Made by a program: the position numbers and the translations under genes
From: Blastococcus_B deserti
GTDB lineage: Bacteria; Actinomycetota; Actinomycetes; Mycobacteriales; Geodermatophilaceae
Reading direction: 5' to 3'
Length of the DNA stretch: 64,000 nt
Assembly (NCBI RefSeq): GCF_042682525.1
Contig: NZ_JBHUHP010000001.1
Coordinates: forward strand, 248,001 to 312,000
Notes under the pieces: generated by a model
Databases searched by the model: none
Told to the model about the DNA's origin: nothing
What the model saw: only the letters and a program-made list of their open reading frames with translations
Part shown: in pieces, positions 1 to 11,026 of the stretch
Numbering within the stretch: the first letter of the stretch is position 1
How the letters are laid out: every line of letters begins with the position of its first letter

Positions 1-94
1 CGCGAGCAACGGCCTCGGTGCCGCCGTGAAGCGGCGCGAGGACACCCACAAGATGGCCGAGTCGAACAAGGCCTTCGCGCACTACCGCTGGTAA
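1..94 (+). CDS. rpsG: 30S ribosomal protein S7, C-terminal end (partial)
   Basis: Only the last 30 codons are in the window. The frame starting at base 2 reads ASNGLGAAVKRREDTHKMAE and ends AFAHYRW before TAA at 92-94. The KRREDxHKMAExNKAFAHYRW tail is characteristic of bacterial S7, a primary 16S rRNA-binding protein of the small-subunit head. It lies 108 bases upstream of fusA, the usual str-operon order rpsL-rpsG-fusA-tuf. Confidence 0.95.
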   Translation, partial: ASNGLGAAVKRREDTHKMAESNKAFAHYRW

Positions 95-104
95 GTCGCC
101 AGCG

Positions 105-152
105 CCCGCCGTCGGCGGGACCCCGGGGCGCTTCCAGATGTCCTTCTGGAAG
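105..152. promoter_or_regulatory. Two hairpins in the rpsG-fusA gap
   Basis: The 108-base gap holds two inverted repeats: CCCGCC/GGCGGG (105-110 and 114-119) and a perfect 8-bp CTTCCAGA/TCTGGAAG (131-138 and 145-152, loop of six). Neither is followed by a T-run. They could be processing or attenuation sites separating ribosomal protein from elongation-factor expression. Function is unproven. Confidence 0.4.
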
Positions 153-202
153 GCATAGGCCCCGGCACCCGCACACGGACCCGTAACGAAGAGGAGTAGG
201 AG

Positions 203-2299
<2,097 letters not shown>

Positions 2300-2302
2300 G
2301 CC

Positions 2303-2342
2303 GGACGGCGGGCCGAGTCCTTCCGACGAGGCCCGTCCGTCC
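2303..2342 (+). terminator. Hairpin between fusA and tuf
   Basis: GGACGGCGGGCC (2303-2314) pairs with GGCCCG-TCCGTCC (2330-2342) with a one-base bulge, giving a GC-only stem just after the fusA stop. There is no U-tract, as is common in actinobacterial terminators. It may partly uncouple tuf from fusA. Confidence 0.4.
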
Positions 2343-2403
2343 ACCGAGCACTGCCCACCCCGAGCACGCGCACGACCGCGAAAGACACGGAGAGAGGAAC
2401 CCA

Positions 2404-3597
2404 GTGGCCAAGGCCAAGTTCGAGCGGACCAAGCCGCACGTCAACATCGGCACCATCGGGCACATCGACCACGGGAAGACGACGCTGACCGCGGCGATCA
2501 CCAAGGTCCTGCACGACAAGTACCCGGACCTCAACGAGGCGTCCGCCTTCGACCAGATCGACAAGGCGCCCGAGGAGAAGGCCCGCGGCATCACGATCTC
2601 GATCGCGCACGTCGAGTACCAGACCGAGGCGCGTCACTACGCGCACGTCGACTGCCCCGGTCACGCCGACTACATCAAGAACATGATCACCGGTGCGGCG
2701 CAGATGGACGGCGCCATCCTGGTGGTCGCGGCGACCGACGGCCCCATGCCGCAGACCAAGGAGCACGTCCTCCTGGCCCGCCAGGTCGGCGTTCCCTACA
2801 TCGTGGTGGCCCTCAACAAGGCCGACATGGTGGACGACGAGGAGATCCTCGAGCTCGTCGAGCTGGAGGTCCGCGAGCTGCTGTCCGAGTACGAGTTCCC
2901 GGGCGACGACGTCCCCGTGGTCCGCGTCTCGGCGCTCAAGGCCCTCGAGGGCGACGCCGAGTGGGGCGACAAGCTCATGGAGCTGATGAACGCCGTCGAC
3001 ACCGCGATCCCGGAGCCGGAGCGCGACATCGACAAGCCGTTCCTCATGCCCGTCGAGGACGTCTTCACCATCACCGGTCGTGGCACCGTCGTCACCGGTC
3101 GCGTCGAGCGCGGCATCGTCAAGGTGAACGAAGAGGTCGAGATCGTCGGTATCCGCGAGGGTTCGACGAAGACCACCGTCACCGGCGTGGAGATGTTCCG
3201 CAAGCTGCTCGACCAGGGCCAGGCCGGTGACAACGTCGGTCTGCTCCTCCGCGGCATCAAGCGCGAGGACGTGGAGCGCGGCCAGGTCGTCGTGAAGCCC
3301 GGCTCGATCACCCCGCACACCAACTTCGAGGGTTCGGTCTACATCCTCTCGAAGGACGAGGGTGGCCGTCACACGCCGTTCTTCAACAACTACCGTCCCC
3401 AGTTCTACTTCCGGACGACGGACGTGACCGGCGTGGTGACCCTGCCCGCCGGCACCGAGATGGTCATGCCCGGCGACAACACCGAGATGACGGTGGAGCT
3501 CATCCAGCCCATCGCCATGGAGGAGGGCCTCCGGTTCGCCATCCGTGAGGGTGGCCGCACCGTCGGCGCCGGCCGCGTCACCAAGATCCTCAAGTAA
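2404..3597 (+). CDS. tuf: Elongation factor Tu
   Basis: GTPase that delivers aminoacyl-tRNA to the ribosomal A site. At 397 aa it has standard EF-Tu length. GHIDHGKTTLT is at residues 19-29, the switch RGITIS motif at about 60, DCPGHADY near 81-88 and NKADMVDD near 136. The C-terminal beta-barrel domains end GRTVGAGRVTKILK. GTG at 2404 is preceded by the ribosome binding site GGAGAGAGGA. It follows fusA by 104 bases as the last gene of the str operon. The downstream inverted repeat contains an assembly gap. Confidence 0.98.
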   Translation: MAKAKFERTKPHVNIGTIGHIDHGKTTLTAAITKVLHDKYPDLNEASAFDQIDKAPEEKARGITISIAHVEYQTEARHYAHVDCPGHADYIKNMITGAAQMDGAILVVAATDGPMPQTKEHVLLARQVGVPYIVVALNKADMVDDEEILELVELEVRELLSEYEFPGDDVPVVRVSALKALEGDAEWGDKLMELMNAVDTAIPEPERDIDKPFLMPVEDVFTITGRGTVVTGRVERGIVKVNEEVEIVGIREGSTKTTVTGVEMFRKLLDQGQAGDNVGLLLRGIKREDVERGQVVVKPGSITPHTNFEGSVYILSKDEGGRHTPFFNNYRPQFYFRTTDVTGVVTLPAGTEMVMPGDNTEMTVELIQPIAMEEGLRFAIREGGRTVGAGRVTKILK

Positions 3598-3690
3598 GTC
3601 CCCACGGGCAGGCGGCGNNNNNNNNNNNNNNNNNNNNNNNNNNNNNNNNNNNNNNCCCCCCCCGCCTGCTCCCGGGTCCGCCCGGACCCA
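3598..3690 (+). terminator. Probable tuf terminator containing an assembly gap
   Basis: Bases 3618-3655 are 38 Ns. The left flank ends GGCAGGCGGCG and the right flank begins with a C-run then CCGCCTGCTCCCGG, so GCAGGCGG and CCGCCTGC are complementary and enclose the gap. A second short repeat, GGGTCCG/CGGACCC, follows. This looks like a terminator region between the str and S10 operons whose hairpin defeated sequencing or assembly. Confidence 0.55.
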
Positions 3691-3732
3691 GCCCGGCTAC
3701 AGACTTTCGATCGGCAGGAGCAGAGAACAGCG

Positions 3733-4038
3733 ATGGCGGGACAGAAGATCCGCATCCGGCTGAAGGCCTACGACCACGAGGCGATCGACGCCTCGGCGCG
3801 ACGCATCGTCGAGACGGTCACCAAGACCGGAGCGCGCGTGGTCGGCCCCGTGCCGCTGCCGACGGAGAAGAACGTGTACGCGGTGATCCGTTCGCCGCAC
3901 AAGTACAAGGACTCGTTCGAGCACTTCGAGATGCGCACGCACAAGCGGCTCATCGACATCCTCGACCCGACGCCGAAGACGGTCGACGCGCTCATGCGCA
4001 TCGACCTCCCGGCCTCGGTCGACGTCAACATCCAGTAA
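3733..4038 (+). CDS. rpsJ: 30S ribosomal protein S10
   Basis: Component of the 30S head and the NusE transcription antitermination factor. 101 aa, the usual length, beginning MAGQKIRIRLKAYDHEAIDA and containing the conserved RTHKRLIDI segment. ATG at 3733 follows a GGCAGGAGCAGAG ribosome binding site. First gene of the S10 superoperon; rplC starts 15 bases later. Confidence 0.98.
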   Translation: MAGQKIRIRLKAYDHEAIDASARRIVETVTKTGARVVGPVPLPTEKNVYAVIRSPHKYKDSFEHFEMRTHKRLIDILDPTPKTVDALMRIDLPASVDVNIQ

Positions 4039-4053
4039 GGGCAGTCAGCAGAC

Positions 4054-4719
4054 ATGGCGAGCACATTTCGCGGTCTTCTCGGCGAGAAGCTGGGGATGAC
4101 CCAGGTCTTCGACGAGAACAACCGCCTCGTGCCGGTGACCGTCGTCAAGGCGGGCCCGTGTGTGGTGACCCAGGTGCGCACCCCCGAGGTGGACGGCTAC
4201 TCGGCCGTCCAGCTCGGATTCGGCGAGATCGACCCGCGCAAGGTGAACAAGCCCGAGGGCGGGCACTTCACCAAGGCGGGCGTCACGCCGCGGCGACACC
4301 TGGTCGAGCTGCGCACCGAGGACGCCGGCGACTACACGGTCGGCCAGGAGCTGACCGCGGACGTCTTCGACGGCGTGGCCAAGGTCGACGTCATCGGCAC
4401 CAGCAAGGGCAAGGGCACCGCCGGTGTCATGAAGCGCCACGGCTTCCGTGGCCTCGGCGCGGCGCACGGCACCCAGCGCAAGCACCGCCACCCCGGATCC
4501 ATCGGTGGGGCTTCCACGCCGGGCCGCGTGTTCAAGGGCCTGAAGATGGCCGGCCGCATGGGCGCGGTCAAGACGACCACGCTGTCGCTGGTCGTGCACA
4601 AGGTCGACGCGGAGCGGGGGCTGCTGCTCATCAAGGGCGCCGTCCCGGGTCCGAAGGGTGGCCTCGTCCTCGTCCGCTCAGCGGTCAAGGGTGGCCCCGT
4701 GGGGAGTGACAACAAGTGA
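4054..4719 (+). CDS. rplC: 50S ribosomal protein L3
   Basis: Early-assembly 23S rRNA-binding protein near the peptidyl-transferase centre. 221 aa starting MASTFRGLLGEKLGMTQVFD, with the L3 signature region KGKGTAGVMKRHGFRG and the HRHPGSIGG loop. Its stop overlaps the rplD start by four bases (GTGA), so the two are translationally coupled. Tail is short and basic. Confidence 0.98.
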   Translation: MASTFRGLLGEKLGMTQVFDENNRLVPVTVVKAGPCVVTQVRTPEVDGYSAVQLGFGEIDPRKVNKPEGGHFTKAGVTPRRHLVELRTEDAGDYTVGQELTADVFDGVAKVDVIGTSKGKGTAGVMKRHGFRGLGAAHGTQRKHRHPGSIGGASTPGRVFKGLKMAGRMGAVKTTTLSLVVHKVDAERGLLLIKGAVPGPKGGLVLVRSAVKGGPVGSDNK

Positions 4720-5675
4720 GCCAGTCGATCGAGACGCGCACCGACCGCCAGGTCGACGTGCGCACCCCGGCGGGGGAGACCTCCGGCAGCGTCACGCTGC
4801 CCGGTGAGCTGTTCGACGCCGACGCCAACGTCTCCCTGATGCACCAGGTCGTCGTGGCGCAGCTGGCCGCGGCCCGTCAGGGCACCCACGCGACCAAGAC
4901 GCGTGGTCAGGTCAGCGGCGGTGGCACCAAGCCCTACCGGCAGAAGGGCACCGGCCGGGCCCGTCAGGGTTCGATCCGCGCGCCGCAGTTCGCCGGTGGT
5001 GGCACGGTCCACGGCCCGCAGCCGCGCGACTACACGAAGAAGACGCCGAAGAAGATGAAGGCGGCCGCGCTGCGTGGCGCGCTGTCCGACCGGGCCCGCG
5101 AGGGCCGGGTCCACGTCGTCTCGGCCTTCGTCGACGGCGACGCCCCGAAGACCAAGGCCGCCCTGGCGACCCTCGAGGCCGTCACCCGGGCCGCCAAGGT
5201 CCTCGTGGTCCTCGACCGCGACGACGTCCTCAACTGGGTCAGCCTGCGGAACCTGCCCCAGGTGCACCTGATCGAGGCCGGACAGCTCAACACCTACGAC
5301 GTGCTCAACGCCGACGAGGTCGTCTTCACCGAGACCGCGCTCGCCGAGTTCGTCGAGGGCCGCCGCGGAGCCGCCGGCACCAAGCCGGACCTGGCGACGC
5401 ACGTGACCCCCGGTGGGGTGCCGTCGATCGCGCCGGCCGAGGGCGAGGGCACGGTCGAGGCCGTGACCGGCGCCGAGCCGGCCCCGGCCGAGAAGGCCGC
5501 TGCCAAGAAGGCCCCCGCCACGGAGGCCGCCACCCCGGAGGAGGCCGCCCCGGCCACCGCCGAGGAGGCCGCCAAGGCCCCCGCCGAGCTGGCCGACGTC
5601 GCCGACGCCGGGCCGGACGCGCAGGCGCCCACCGAGGACGGCACCACCGACGCGAGCACCGAGGAGAAGGCATGA
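4716..5675 (+). CDS. rplD: 50S ribosomal protein L4 with long acidic tail
   Basis: Lines the peptide exit tunnel; in some bacteria also autoregulates the S10 operon. Residues 1 to about 225 are a normal L4, with TRGQVSGGGTKPYRQKGTGR and the RQGSIRAPQFAGGG tunnel loop. The remaining 95 or so residues are an Ala/Pro/Glu-rich low-complexity tail ending DASTEEKA, so at 319 aa it is about 100 aa longer than typical L4. GTG start overlaps rplC, and ATGA overlaps rplW. The tail is probably disordered; its role is unknown. Confidence 0.95.
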   Translation: MSQSIETRTDRQVDVRTPAGETSGSVTLPGELFDADANVSLMHQVVVAQLAAARQGTHATKTRGQVSGGGTKPYRQKGTGRARQGSIRAPQFAGGGTVHGPQPRDYTKKTPKKMKAAALRGALSDRAREGRVHVVSAFVDGDAPKTKAALATLEAVTRAAKVLVVLDRDDVLNWVSLRNLPQVHLIEAGQLNTYDVLNADEVVFTETALAEFVEGRRGAAGTKPDLATHVTPGGVPSIAPAEGEGTVEAVTGAEPAPAEKAAAKKAPATEAATPEEAAPATAEEAAKAPAELADVADAGPDAQAPTEDGTTDASTEEKA

Positions 5676-5974
5676 GCGTCCGCGACCCCCGGGACGTCCT
5701 GCTCGCCCCGGTCATCTCCGAGAAGAGCTACGGGCTGCTGGACGAGAACCAGTACACGTTCATCGTGCTGCCCGAGGCGAACAAGACCCAGATCAAGATC
5801 GCGGTCGAGCAGATCTTCGACGTGAAGGTCGTCGGCGTGAACACCATCAACCGCCCGGGCAAGCGCAAGCGCAGCCGGGGCACGCGGATGGGCAAGCGCA
5901 AGGACACCAAGCGCGCCATCGTCTCGCTCGCCCCCGGCAACCGCATCGAGATCTTCGGCGGCCCGGGCGCCTGA
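5672..5974 (+). CDS. rplW: 50S ribosomal protein L23
   Basis: Sits at the tunnel exit and docks signal recognition particle and trigger factor. 100 aa with VISEKSYGLLDENQYTFIV near the N-terminus and the basic loop NRPGKRKRSRGTRMGKRKD that binds 23S rRNA. Start ATG overlaps the rplD stop (ATGA), implying coupling. 45 bases separate it from rplB. Confidence 0.97.
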   Translation: MSVRDPRDVLLAPVISEKSYGLLDENQYTFIVLPEANKTQIKIAVEQIFDVKVVGVNTINRPGKRKRSRGTRMGKRKDTKRAIVSLAPGNRIEIFGGPGA

Positions 5975-6019
5975 CCGCGCCCGGACTCCACGGACCAGAG
6001 ATAGAGGACTGAGTCAGCA

Positions 6020-6853
<834 letters not shown>

Positions 6854-6880
6854 GCAGGTAGCTAAGAGGAGCCGACTGAC

Positions 6881-7162
6881 ATGCCACGCAGCCTGAAGAA
6901 GGGCCCGTTCGTCGACGACCACCTGCTCGCCAAGGTGGACGCACAGAACGCCAAGGGCACCAAGAACGTGATCCGCACCTGGTCGCGTCGCTCGACGATC
7001 ATCCCGGACATGCTCGGCCACACGCTGGCCGTGCACGACGGCCGCAAGCACGTCCCGGTCTTCGTGACCGAGGCGATGGTCGGGCACAAGCTCGGCGAGT
7101 TCGCGCCCACCCGCACCTTCCGTGGGCACGTCAAGGACGACCGCCGCTCGCGGCGGGGCTGA
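6881..7162 (+). CDS. rpsS: 30S ribosomal protein S19
   Basis: Small-subunit head protein that contacts S13 and the A-site tRNA region. 93 aa, MPRSLKKGPFVDDHLLAKVD, with the S19 signature GHKLGEFAPTRTFRGH near the C-terminus. A GAGGAG ribosome binding site precedes ATG. It sits between rplB and rplV as usual. Confidence 0.98.
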   Translation: MPRSLKKGPFVDDHLLAKVDAQNAKGTKNVIRTWSRRSTIIPDMLGHTLAVHDGRKHVPVFVTEAMVGHKLGEFAPTRTFRGHVKDDRRSRRG

Positions 7163-7182
7163 CCAGGTAGAGAGAGACTCAG

Positions 7183-7665
7183 ATGACTTCCCAGTTGGGA
7201 CAGGAGGCGCCGGTCGCCCGGGCTACGGCCCGGTTCGTCCGCGTGACCCCCATGAAGGCCCGCCGGGTGGTGGACCTGATCCGCTACCTGCCGACCGATG
7301 AGGCCCTGGCGCTGCTGCGCTTCGCCCCGCAGAGCGCGAGCGAGCCGGTGGCCAAGGTCGTGGCCAGCGCGGTGGCCAACGCCGAGCACAACCTGCAGCT
7401 CGACCCGGGTGCGCTGGTCGTCAGCGCCGCCTACGTCGACGAGGGCCCCACGCTGAAGCGGATCCGTCCGCGCGCGCAGGGCCGGGCGTTCCGCATCAAC
7501 AAGCGGACCAGCCACATCACCGTCGAGGTCAGCGAGGCGGCCGCCAACGCCGGCCTCGCGCAGAAGGCGCGCAAGGCCCGCCGCGACACCGGCCAGTCCG
7601 GTACGTCGGACCGGGTGAGCGCCACCCGCCAGCAGAGCAGCAACACGAGGGGAGGGACCCGCTAG
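7183..7665 (+). CDS. rplV: 50S ribosomal protein L22
   Basis: Exit-tunnel protein whose beta-hairpin loop can affect macrolide binding. The core begins ARATARFVRVTPMKARRVVD, and the loop region reads VDEGPTLKRIRPRAQGRAFR. 160 aa, with roughly 35 residues of Ser/Thr/Gln-rich tail beyond the usual end. Stop TAG shares its last base with the GTG start of rpsC (TAGTG). Confidence 0.97.
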   Translation: MTSQLGQEAPVARATARFVRVTPMKARRVVDLIRYLPTDEALALLRFAPQSASEPVAKVVASAVANAEHNLQLDPGALVVSAAYVDEGPTLKRIRPRAQGRAFRINKRTSHITVEVSEAAANAGLAQKARKARRDTGQSGTSDRVSATRQQSSNTRGGTR

Positions 7666-8555
7666 TGGGTCAGAAGGTCAACCCGCACGGGTTCCGTCTC
7701 GGGATCACCACCGACTACAAGTCCCGGTGGTACGCGGACAAGCTGTACAAGGACTACGTCAAGGAAGACGTCGCGATCCGCAAGCTCATGTCCAAGGGCA
7801 TGGAGCGGGCCGGCATCTCCAAGGTCGAGATCGAGCGCACCCGTGACCGGGTCCGCGTCGACATCCACACCGCCCGGCCGGGCATCGTCATCGGCCGTCG
7901 CGGCGCGGAGGCCGACCGCATCCGCGGCGAGCTCGAGAAGCTCACCGGCAAGCAGGTGCAGCTGAACATCCTCGAGGTCAAGAACCCCGAGTCCGACGCG
8001 CAGCTGGTCGCCCAGGCCGTCGCCGAGCAGCTGTCCAGCCGGGTGAGCTTCCGCCGGGCGATGCGCAAGGCCATGCAGTCGGCCCAGCGCAGCCCGCAGG
8101 TCAAGGGCATCCGGGTGCAGTGCTCGGGCCGCCTCGGCGGTACCGAGATGAGCCGGTCGGAGTTCTACCGCGAGGGCCGGGTGCCGCTGCACACGCTCCG
8201 CGCGAACATCGACTACGGCATCTACGAGGCCCGCACCACCTTCGGCCGCATCGGCGTGAAGGTGTGGATCTACAAGGGTGACGTCAGCGGCTCGCGTGCC
8301 GAGCGGGAGGCCCTCGAGGCGCTCGCCGCCCGTCAGCAGCGCCGTGAGCGGGCCCAGCGGCCGCAGCGCCGCTCCGGCTCGTCGGGCACCACCGCCGGTG
8401 GCACCGAGGCCGGTCGCGCCGCCGCCGAGACCACCGAATCCGTCGTGGCGCAGACCTCCGGCGAGGTCGCGCCCGAGACGACCGTCGCCGAGGTCGCCGG
8501 CCCCGAGGCCACCGCGGCCGTCGAGCAGACGGCCACCGAGAACACGGAGAGCTGA
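7665..8555 (+). CDS. rpsC: 30S ribosomal protein S3 with extended tail
   Basis: Forms part of the mRNA entry channel. The N-terminal KH domain contains the GIVIGRRGAEADRIRGEL loop (about residues 69-86), and the C-terminal S3 domain contains GIRVQCSGRLGGTEMSR. The last 65 or so residues are Ala/Glu/Thr/Val-rich and acidic, bringing it to 296 aa against about 210-275 in relatives. GTG start overlaps rplV by one base. Confidence 0.97.
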   Translation: MGQKVNPHGFRLGITTDYKSRWYADKLYKDYVKEDVAIRKLMSKGMERAGISKVEIERTRDRVRVDIHTARPGIVIGRRGAEADRIRGELEKLTGKQVQLNILEVKNPESDAQLVAQAVAEQLSSRVSFRRAMRKAMQSAQRSPQVKGIRVQCSGRLGGTEMSRSEFYREGRVPLHTLRANIDYGIYEARTTFGRIGVKVWIYKGDVSGSRAEREALEALAARQQRRERAQRPQRRSGSSGTTAGGTEAGRAAAETTESVVAQTSGEVAPETTVAEVAGPEATAAVEQTATENTES

Positions 8556-8558
8556 GCG

Positions 8559-8975
8559 ATGCTCATCCCACGGCGCGTCAAGCACCGCAAGCAGCACCAC
8601 CCCGACCGCAGCGGCCGGGCCAAGGGCGGCACCGCCATCAACTTCGGCGAGTACGCCATCCAGGCCCTCGAGCCGGCGTACGTGACGAACCGGCAGATCG
8701 AGTCGGCTCGTATCGCCATGACCCGGCACATCAAGCGTGGCGGGAAGGTGTGGATCTCGATCTACCCGGACCGCCCGCTGACCAAGAAGCCGGCCGAGAC
8801 CCGCATGGGTTCCGGTAAGGGTTCGCCGGAGTGGTGGGTCGCCAACGTCAAGCCCGGTCGCATCATGTTCGAGCTGTCCGGTGTCGCCGAGCCCGTGGCC
8901 CGCGAGGCCATGCGTCGCGCCATCCACAAGCTGCCCATGAAGTGCCGCTTCATCACGCGTGAAGGAGAGGTGTGA
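8559..8975 (+). CDS. rplP: 50S ribosomal protein L16
   Basis: Binds near the A-site tRNA elbow and the 5S rRNA region. 138 aa, MLIPRRVKHRKQHHPDRSG, with RMGSGKGSPEWWVANVKPGR in the middle. Starts three bases after the rpsC stop. Ends with GAAGGAGAGG, which doubles as the rpmC ribosome binding site. Confidence 0.98.
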   Translation: MLIPRRVKHRKQHHPDRSGRAKGGTAINFGEYAIQALEPAYVTNRQIESARIAMTRHIKRGGKVWISIYPDRPLTKKPAETRMGSGKGSPEWWVANVKPGRIMFELSGVAEPVAREAMRRAIHKLPMKCRFITREGEV

Positions 8976-9208
8976 TGGCCGCCGGTCTGACCGCTCCGGA
9001 GCTGCGCGAGCTCTCGGCCGACGAGCTCGCCTCGCGGCTGCGCGAGTCCAAGGAAGAACTGTTCAACCTGCGGTTCCAGGTGGCCACCGGCCAGCTGGAC
9101 AACAACCGGCGACTGCAGACCGTCCGTCGTGACATCGCCCGGATCTACACGATCATGCGCGAGCGCGAGCTGGGTCTCTCGGTCGCCCCGAACGAGGGTG
9201 TGGCATGA
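8975..9208 (+). CDS. rpmC: 50S ribosomal protein L29
   Basis: Small helical-hairpin protein at the tunnel exit. 77 aa from ATG 8975, with the conserved KEELFNLRFQVATGQLDNNRR segment. A GTG three bases upstream (8972) is in frame, but lies only one or two bases from the GGAGAGG ribosome binding site, so ATG 8975, overlapping the rplP stop as TGATG, is preferred. Ends overlapping rpsQ (ATGA). Confidence 0.95.
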   Translation: MAAGLTAPELRELSADELASRLRESKEELFNLRFQVATGQLDNNRRLQTVRRDIARIYTIMRERELGLSVAPNEGVA

Positions 9209-9495
9209 GCGAGCCCCAGCAGTCGACCGGTCCCGGTCTGGCCGGGCGTGGCTACCGCAAGGTCCGTGAGGGCCTCGTGGTCAGCGACAAGATGCAGAAG
9301 ACCATCGTCGTCGAGGTCGAGGACCGCGTGAAGCACGCCCTCTACGGCAAGGTCATCCGCCGGACCAACAAGCTGAAGGTCCACGACGAGCAGAACGTCG
9401 CCGGCATCGGCGACCGCGTCCAGATCATGGAGACCCGGCCCACGTCGGCGACCAAGCGCTGGCGGCTCGTCGAGATCCTCGAGAAGGCGAAGTAA
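9205..9495 (+). CDS. rpsQ: 30S ribosomal protein S17
   Basis: OB-fold 16S rRNA-binding protein. 96 aa. An N-terminal extension (MSEPQQSTGPGLAGRGYRK) precedes the core VVSDKMQKTIVVEVEDRV and the KVHDEQNVAGIGDRVQIMET motif. Overlaps rpmC by four bases. Last gene of the S10 block before a 208-base gap. Confidence 0.97.
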   Translation: MSEPQQSTGPGLAGRGYRKVREGLVVSDKMQKTIVVEVEDRVKHALYGKVIRRTNKLKVHDEQNVAGIGDRVQIMETRPTSATKRWRLVEILEKAK

Positions 9496-9599
9496 ACAGC
9501 CGGCCCTCCGGGGTCGTCCCAGGGGCGAGTACCCTGGACGCTTGGCGCGCACCGCACCTCTCACCGGGTGCGCGCGCCGCATCCCGGTACCCGTGCTTC

Positions 9600-9633
9600 G
9601 GACGCACCGGCGGCATCCGCCGCCGGTGCGTCC
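9600..9633 (+). terminator. Perfect 14-bp hairpin at the S10/spc operon boundary
   Basis: GGACGCACCGGCGG (9600-9613) is perfectly complementary to CCGCCGGTGCGTCC (9620-9633), with a six-base loop. It lies inside the 208-base gap 9496-9703, which otherwise breaks a continuous array of overlapping genes. No U-tract follows. Upstream, TACCCT (9530-9535) resembles an actinobacterial -10 box but has no clear -35. Likely a partial terminator between the S10 and spc units, with a promoter for rplN also expected in the gap. Confidence 0.55.
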
Positions 9634-9703
9634 GCACGCCGGTACCGGACAGCCGGTTCACCGATCCGGCCCGGCTGTCACCACTGAGATTTGGGAGTTG
9701 GAC

Positions 9704-10072
9704 GTGATCCAGCAGGAGTCGCGACTGCGAGTCGCCGACAACACCGGTGCGAAGGAGATCCTCTGCATCCGGGTGCTCGGCGGTTCCGGGCGACGCTACG
9801 CGGGCATCGGCGACGTCATCGTGGCGACCGTCAAGGACGCGCTGCCCGGTGCCGGGGTCAAGCGGGGTGACGTGGTCAAGGCCGTCGTCGTCCGCACGGT
9901 GAAGGAGCGTCGTCGTCCCGACGGTTCCTACATCCGCTTCGACGAGAACGCCGCGGTCATCATCCGCGACAGCGGCGACCCGCGCGGTACGCGCATCTTC
10001 GGCCCGGTGGGCCGCGAGCTCCGCGACAAGCGCTTCATGCGGATCATCTCGCTCGCACCGGAGGTGCTGTGA
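9704..10072 (+). CDS. rplN: 50S ribosomal protein L14
   Basis: 23S rRNA-binding protein at the intersubunit bridge. 122 aa, exactly typical, reading MIQQESRLRVADNTGAKEIL, with KRGDVVKAVVVRTVKE and GPVGRELRDKRFMRIISLAPEVL. The frame stays open far upstream, but GTG 9704, six bases after GGGAG, gives the canonical N-terminus. First gene of the spc operon. Confidence 0.97.
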   Translation: MIQQESRLRVADNTGAKEILCIRVLGGSGRRYAGIGDVIVATVKDALPGAGVKRGDVVKAVVVRTVKERRRPDGSYIRFDENAAVIIRDSGDPRGTRIFGPVGRELRDKRFMRIISLAPEVL

Positions 10073-10074
10073 TC

Positions 10075-10419
10075 ATGGCTGCCAACAACGGCAGGACGCC
10101 GTCCATGAAGGTCAAGAAGGGTGACACCGTCCTCGTCCTGTCCGGCAAGGACAAGGGTGCGAAGGGGCGCGTCATCGCCGCCTACCCGAAGGTCCAGCGC
10201 GTGCTGGTCGAGGGCGTGGGGCGCGTGAAGAAGCACACCCGCATCAGCTCGACCCAGCGCGGCGCCCAGCAGGGCGGGATCGTCACGCAGGAGGCGCCCA
10301 TCCACGTGAGCAACGTGATGGTGATCGACTCCGAGGACAAGCCGACCCGGGTCGGCTACCGCAAGGACGACAACGGCCGCAGCATCCGGGTCTCGCGGCG
10401 CACCGGTAAGGACCTCTGA
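10075..10419 (+). CDS. rplX: 50S ribosomal protein L24
   Basis: Assembly-initiating 23S rRNA-binding protein with a KOW motif (KKGDTVLVLSGKDKGAKGRV). 114 aa from ATG 10075, ten bases after GGAGG; an in-frame GTG at 10069 that overlaps the rplN stop is an alternative, adding two residues. The C-terminus is basic (RVSRRTGKDL). Confidence 0.94.
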   Translation: MAANNGRTPSMKVKKGDTVLVLSGKDKGAKGRVIAAYPKVQRVLVEGVGRVKKHTRISSTQRGAQQGGIVTQEAPIHVSNVMVIDSEDKPTRVGYRKDDNGRSIRVSRRTGKDL

Positions 10420-10424
10420 ACGTC

Positions 10425-11009
10425 ATGAGCGCACCCACGCGTGAGCTGCCCCGCATGCTCGCCCACTACCGCGAGACCATCGCGCCGGCGCTGCAGTCGG
10501 AGTTCAGCTACGAGAACGTCATGCAGATCCCGCGCCTGACGAAGATCGTCGTCAACATGGGCGTCGGCGAGGCCACCCGCGACGCCAAACTGATGGACGG
10601 CGCCGTCCGCGACCTGACCGCCATCACCGGTCAGAAGCCGGCCGTCGTCCGGGCCCGCAAGTCCATCGCGCAGTTCAAGCTGCGCGAGGGCATGCCGATC
10701 GGCGCCAAGGTCACCCTGCGCGGAGACCGGATGTGGGAGTTCCTGGACCGGCTGCTGTCGCTGGCCCTGCCCCGCATCCGTGACTTCCGTGGCCTGAACC
10801 CCAAGCAGTTCGACGGCCACGGGAACTACACCTTCGGCCTCAACGAGCAGTCGATGTTCCGCGAGATCGATGTCGACAAGATCGACCGGCCGCGCGGTAT
10901 GGACATCACGCTGGTCACCACCGCCACGAACGACGAGGAGGGCCGCGAGCTGCTCCGCCAGCTCGGCTTCCCCTTCGCCGGCCAGCCCGTCGTGACCACC
11001 ATCCGCTGA
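10425..11009 (+). CDS. rplE: 50S ribosomal protein L5
   Basis: 5S rRNA-binding protein of the central protuberance that contacts P-site tRNA. 194 aa, with the N-terminal LTKIVVNMGVGEATRDAK, the KPAVVRARKSIAQFKLREG signature and the GMDITLVTTATNDEEGREL C-terminus. Starts five bases after rplX. Confidence 0.98.
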   Translation: MSAPTRELPRMLAHYRETIAPALQSEFSYENVMQIPRLTKIVVNMGVGEATRDAKLMDGAVRDLTAITGQKPAVVRARKSIAQFKLREGMPIGAKVTLRGDRMWEFLDRLLSLALPRIRDFRGLNPKQFDGHGNYTFGLNEQSMFREIDVDKIDRPRGMDITLVTTATNDEEGRELLRQLGFPFAGQPVVTTIR

Positions 11010-11026
11010 GCCGGTAGGAGAAACCA

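Noticed and set aside
3618..3655. Possible gene in the N gap
   Set aside because: Estimated length is only 38 bases and the flanks pair with each other, indicating a hairpin.
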